DNA from: Pseudomonas azerbaijanoccidentalis | Lineage (GTDB): Bacteria > Pseudomonadota > Gammaproteobacteria > Pseudomonadales > Pseudomonadaceae | Length of the DNA stretch: 64,000 nucleotides | Reading direction: 5' to 3' | Assembly (NCBI RefSeq): GCF_019145495.1 | Contig: NZ_JAHSTU010000003.1 | Location: 620,001 to 684,000 of the forward strand | Shown here: positions 63,639 to 64,000 of the stretch, piece after piece | Position numbering within the stretch: position 1 is the stretch's first letter | Layout: every line of letters starts with the position of its first letter | The notes under the pieces: generated by a model | What the model was told of the DNA's origin: nothing | Databases searched by the model: none | What the model saw: the letters and a program-made list of their open reading frames with translations, nothing else | Program-made: the position numbers and the translations under genes

Positions 63639-64000
63639 GTGGATAACAGAGCGGGCGAGATGCTGGTATTTGTGCGGGTCGTCGATGCTGGCAGCTTTTC
63701 GCAAGCGGCGCGTCAGATGCTTATGACGCCATCAACAGTCAGTAAACTGATTGTTCGTCTGGAGTTGCGTCTGGGCGTCCGTTTGCTGGAGCGCTCGACA
63801 CGTAAGCTGTCGTTGACCGATGAAGGACGTATTTACTACGAACGCAGTAACGCTTTGCTGGCAGAACTCGATGATGTCGAAAGAGTGTTGGCACAAGGCG
63901 CACAGAAAGCACGCGGAACAGTGCGAATAAATGCATCGGTAGCGTTTGGCACGCTGGCGATTGAACCCAATTTACCGGCCTTTTGGGAAGCCCATCCAAA
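63639..64000 (+). CDS. LysR-family transcriptional regulator, 5' part
   Basis: GTG 63639 follows GTGGGAGAAAGAC. The first 120 residues are in the window: HTH (MLVFVRVVDAGSFSQAARQM, then PSTVSKLIVRLELRLGVRLL) and the start of the ligand domain (GTVRINASVAFGTLAIEPNL). It continues beyond the right edge. Divergent from the OYE gene across about 235 bp, the common arrangement for a LysR regulator of a reductase. Confidence 0.9.
   Translation, partial: MDNRAGEMLVFVRVVDAGSFSQAARQMLMTPSTVSKLIVRLELRLGVRLLERSTRKLSLTDEGRIYYERSNALLAELDDVERVLAQGAQKARGTVRINASVAFGTLAIEPNLPAFWEAHP

Overview
The window is a stretch of a Pseudomonas chromosome, most like the P. fluorescens/P. putida side of the genus. The first 10 kb carries the conserved block clpP(3' end)-clpX-lon-hupB-ppiD with very Pseudomonas-like proteins, followed by a DUF2242-type lipoprotein, a 28-codon small ORF, an AraC-family regulator and a nitrilase-fold protein whose catalytic Cys and Lys are replaced. 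Stem-loop terminators separate clpX/lon, hupB/ppiD and ppiD/lipoprotein, and a decayed tRNA-Asp lies between hupB and ppiD.
From about 10.2 to 32.5 kb the window is a mosaic accessory region. It begins with a gene-poor stretch and a clipped IS1182-type end. Then comes a Tn7-like transposition operon on the minus strand, transcribed tnsA-tnsB-tnsC-tniQ with overlapping genes, and upstream of it a relic of a second TnsA-like gene. After two unrecognised ORFs there is a divergent pair resembling the Tn4651-type cointegrate resolution genes tnpT/tnpS, with their short intergenic region. Two near-identical IS1182-family elements, in opposite orientation, then bracket about 5.5 kb. The first (23.1-24.7 kb) is inactivated by a one-base deletion; the second (30.2-31.8 kb) is intact. 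The bracketed DNA is AT-richer, with a repeat-containing lipoprotein, a SpoIIM-like membrane protein, a TetR regulator, an MvaT/H-NS-like silencer, another lipoprotein, an IS relic and a serine resolvase with a candidate res site. A decayed FAD monooxygenase gene abuts the second IS.
From 32.5 to 49.8 kb lies a metabolic island for proline-like compounds. It has two proline-racemase-superfamily enzymes with different catalytic pairs (Ser/Cys and Cys/Thr), two unrelated imino-acid reductases (ornithine-cyclodeaminase type and Ldh_2 type), a DadA-like flavoprotein, a tautomerase, a GNAT enzyme, a large N,N-dimethylformamidase-beta-like protein, a polar amino acid ABC importer and a bifunctional PutA. 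A GntR/FCD regulator sits in the middle. A motif centred on GTATAC with flanking ATAT recurs before most of the island's transcription units, so I infer one regulon. The proposed flow is import, dehydration of trans-3-hydroxyproline (or oxidation of a D-isomer) to pyrroline-2-carboxylate, reduction to L-proline, and PutA oxidation to glutamate. The natural substrate released by the DMFase-like enzyme is unknown.
The last 14 kb holds a chemoreceptor gene cut by a 156-bp IS21-family end pair, a beta-hydroxyacid dehydrogenase, a three-gene RND efflux operon (MexAB-OprM/TtgABC type) behind a large palindrome, a small lipoprotein, an IS110-like relic, a CPA1 Na+/H+ antiporter, a periplasmic DJ-1/PfpI protein, an internally deleted LysR pseudogene, an Old Yellow Enzyme and a LysR gene running off the end. 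I saw no rRNA, intact tRNA or CRISPR array.
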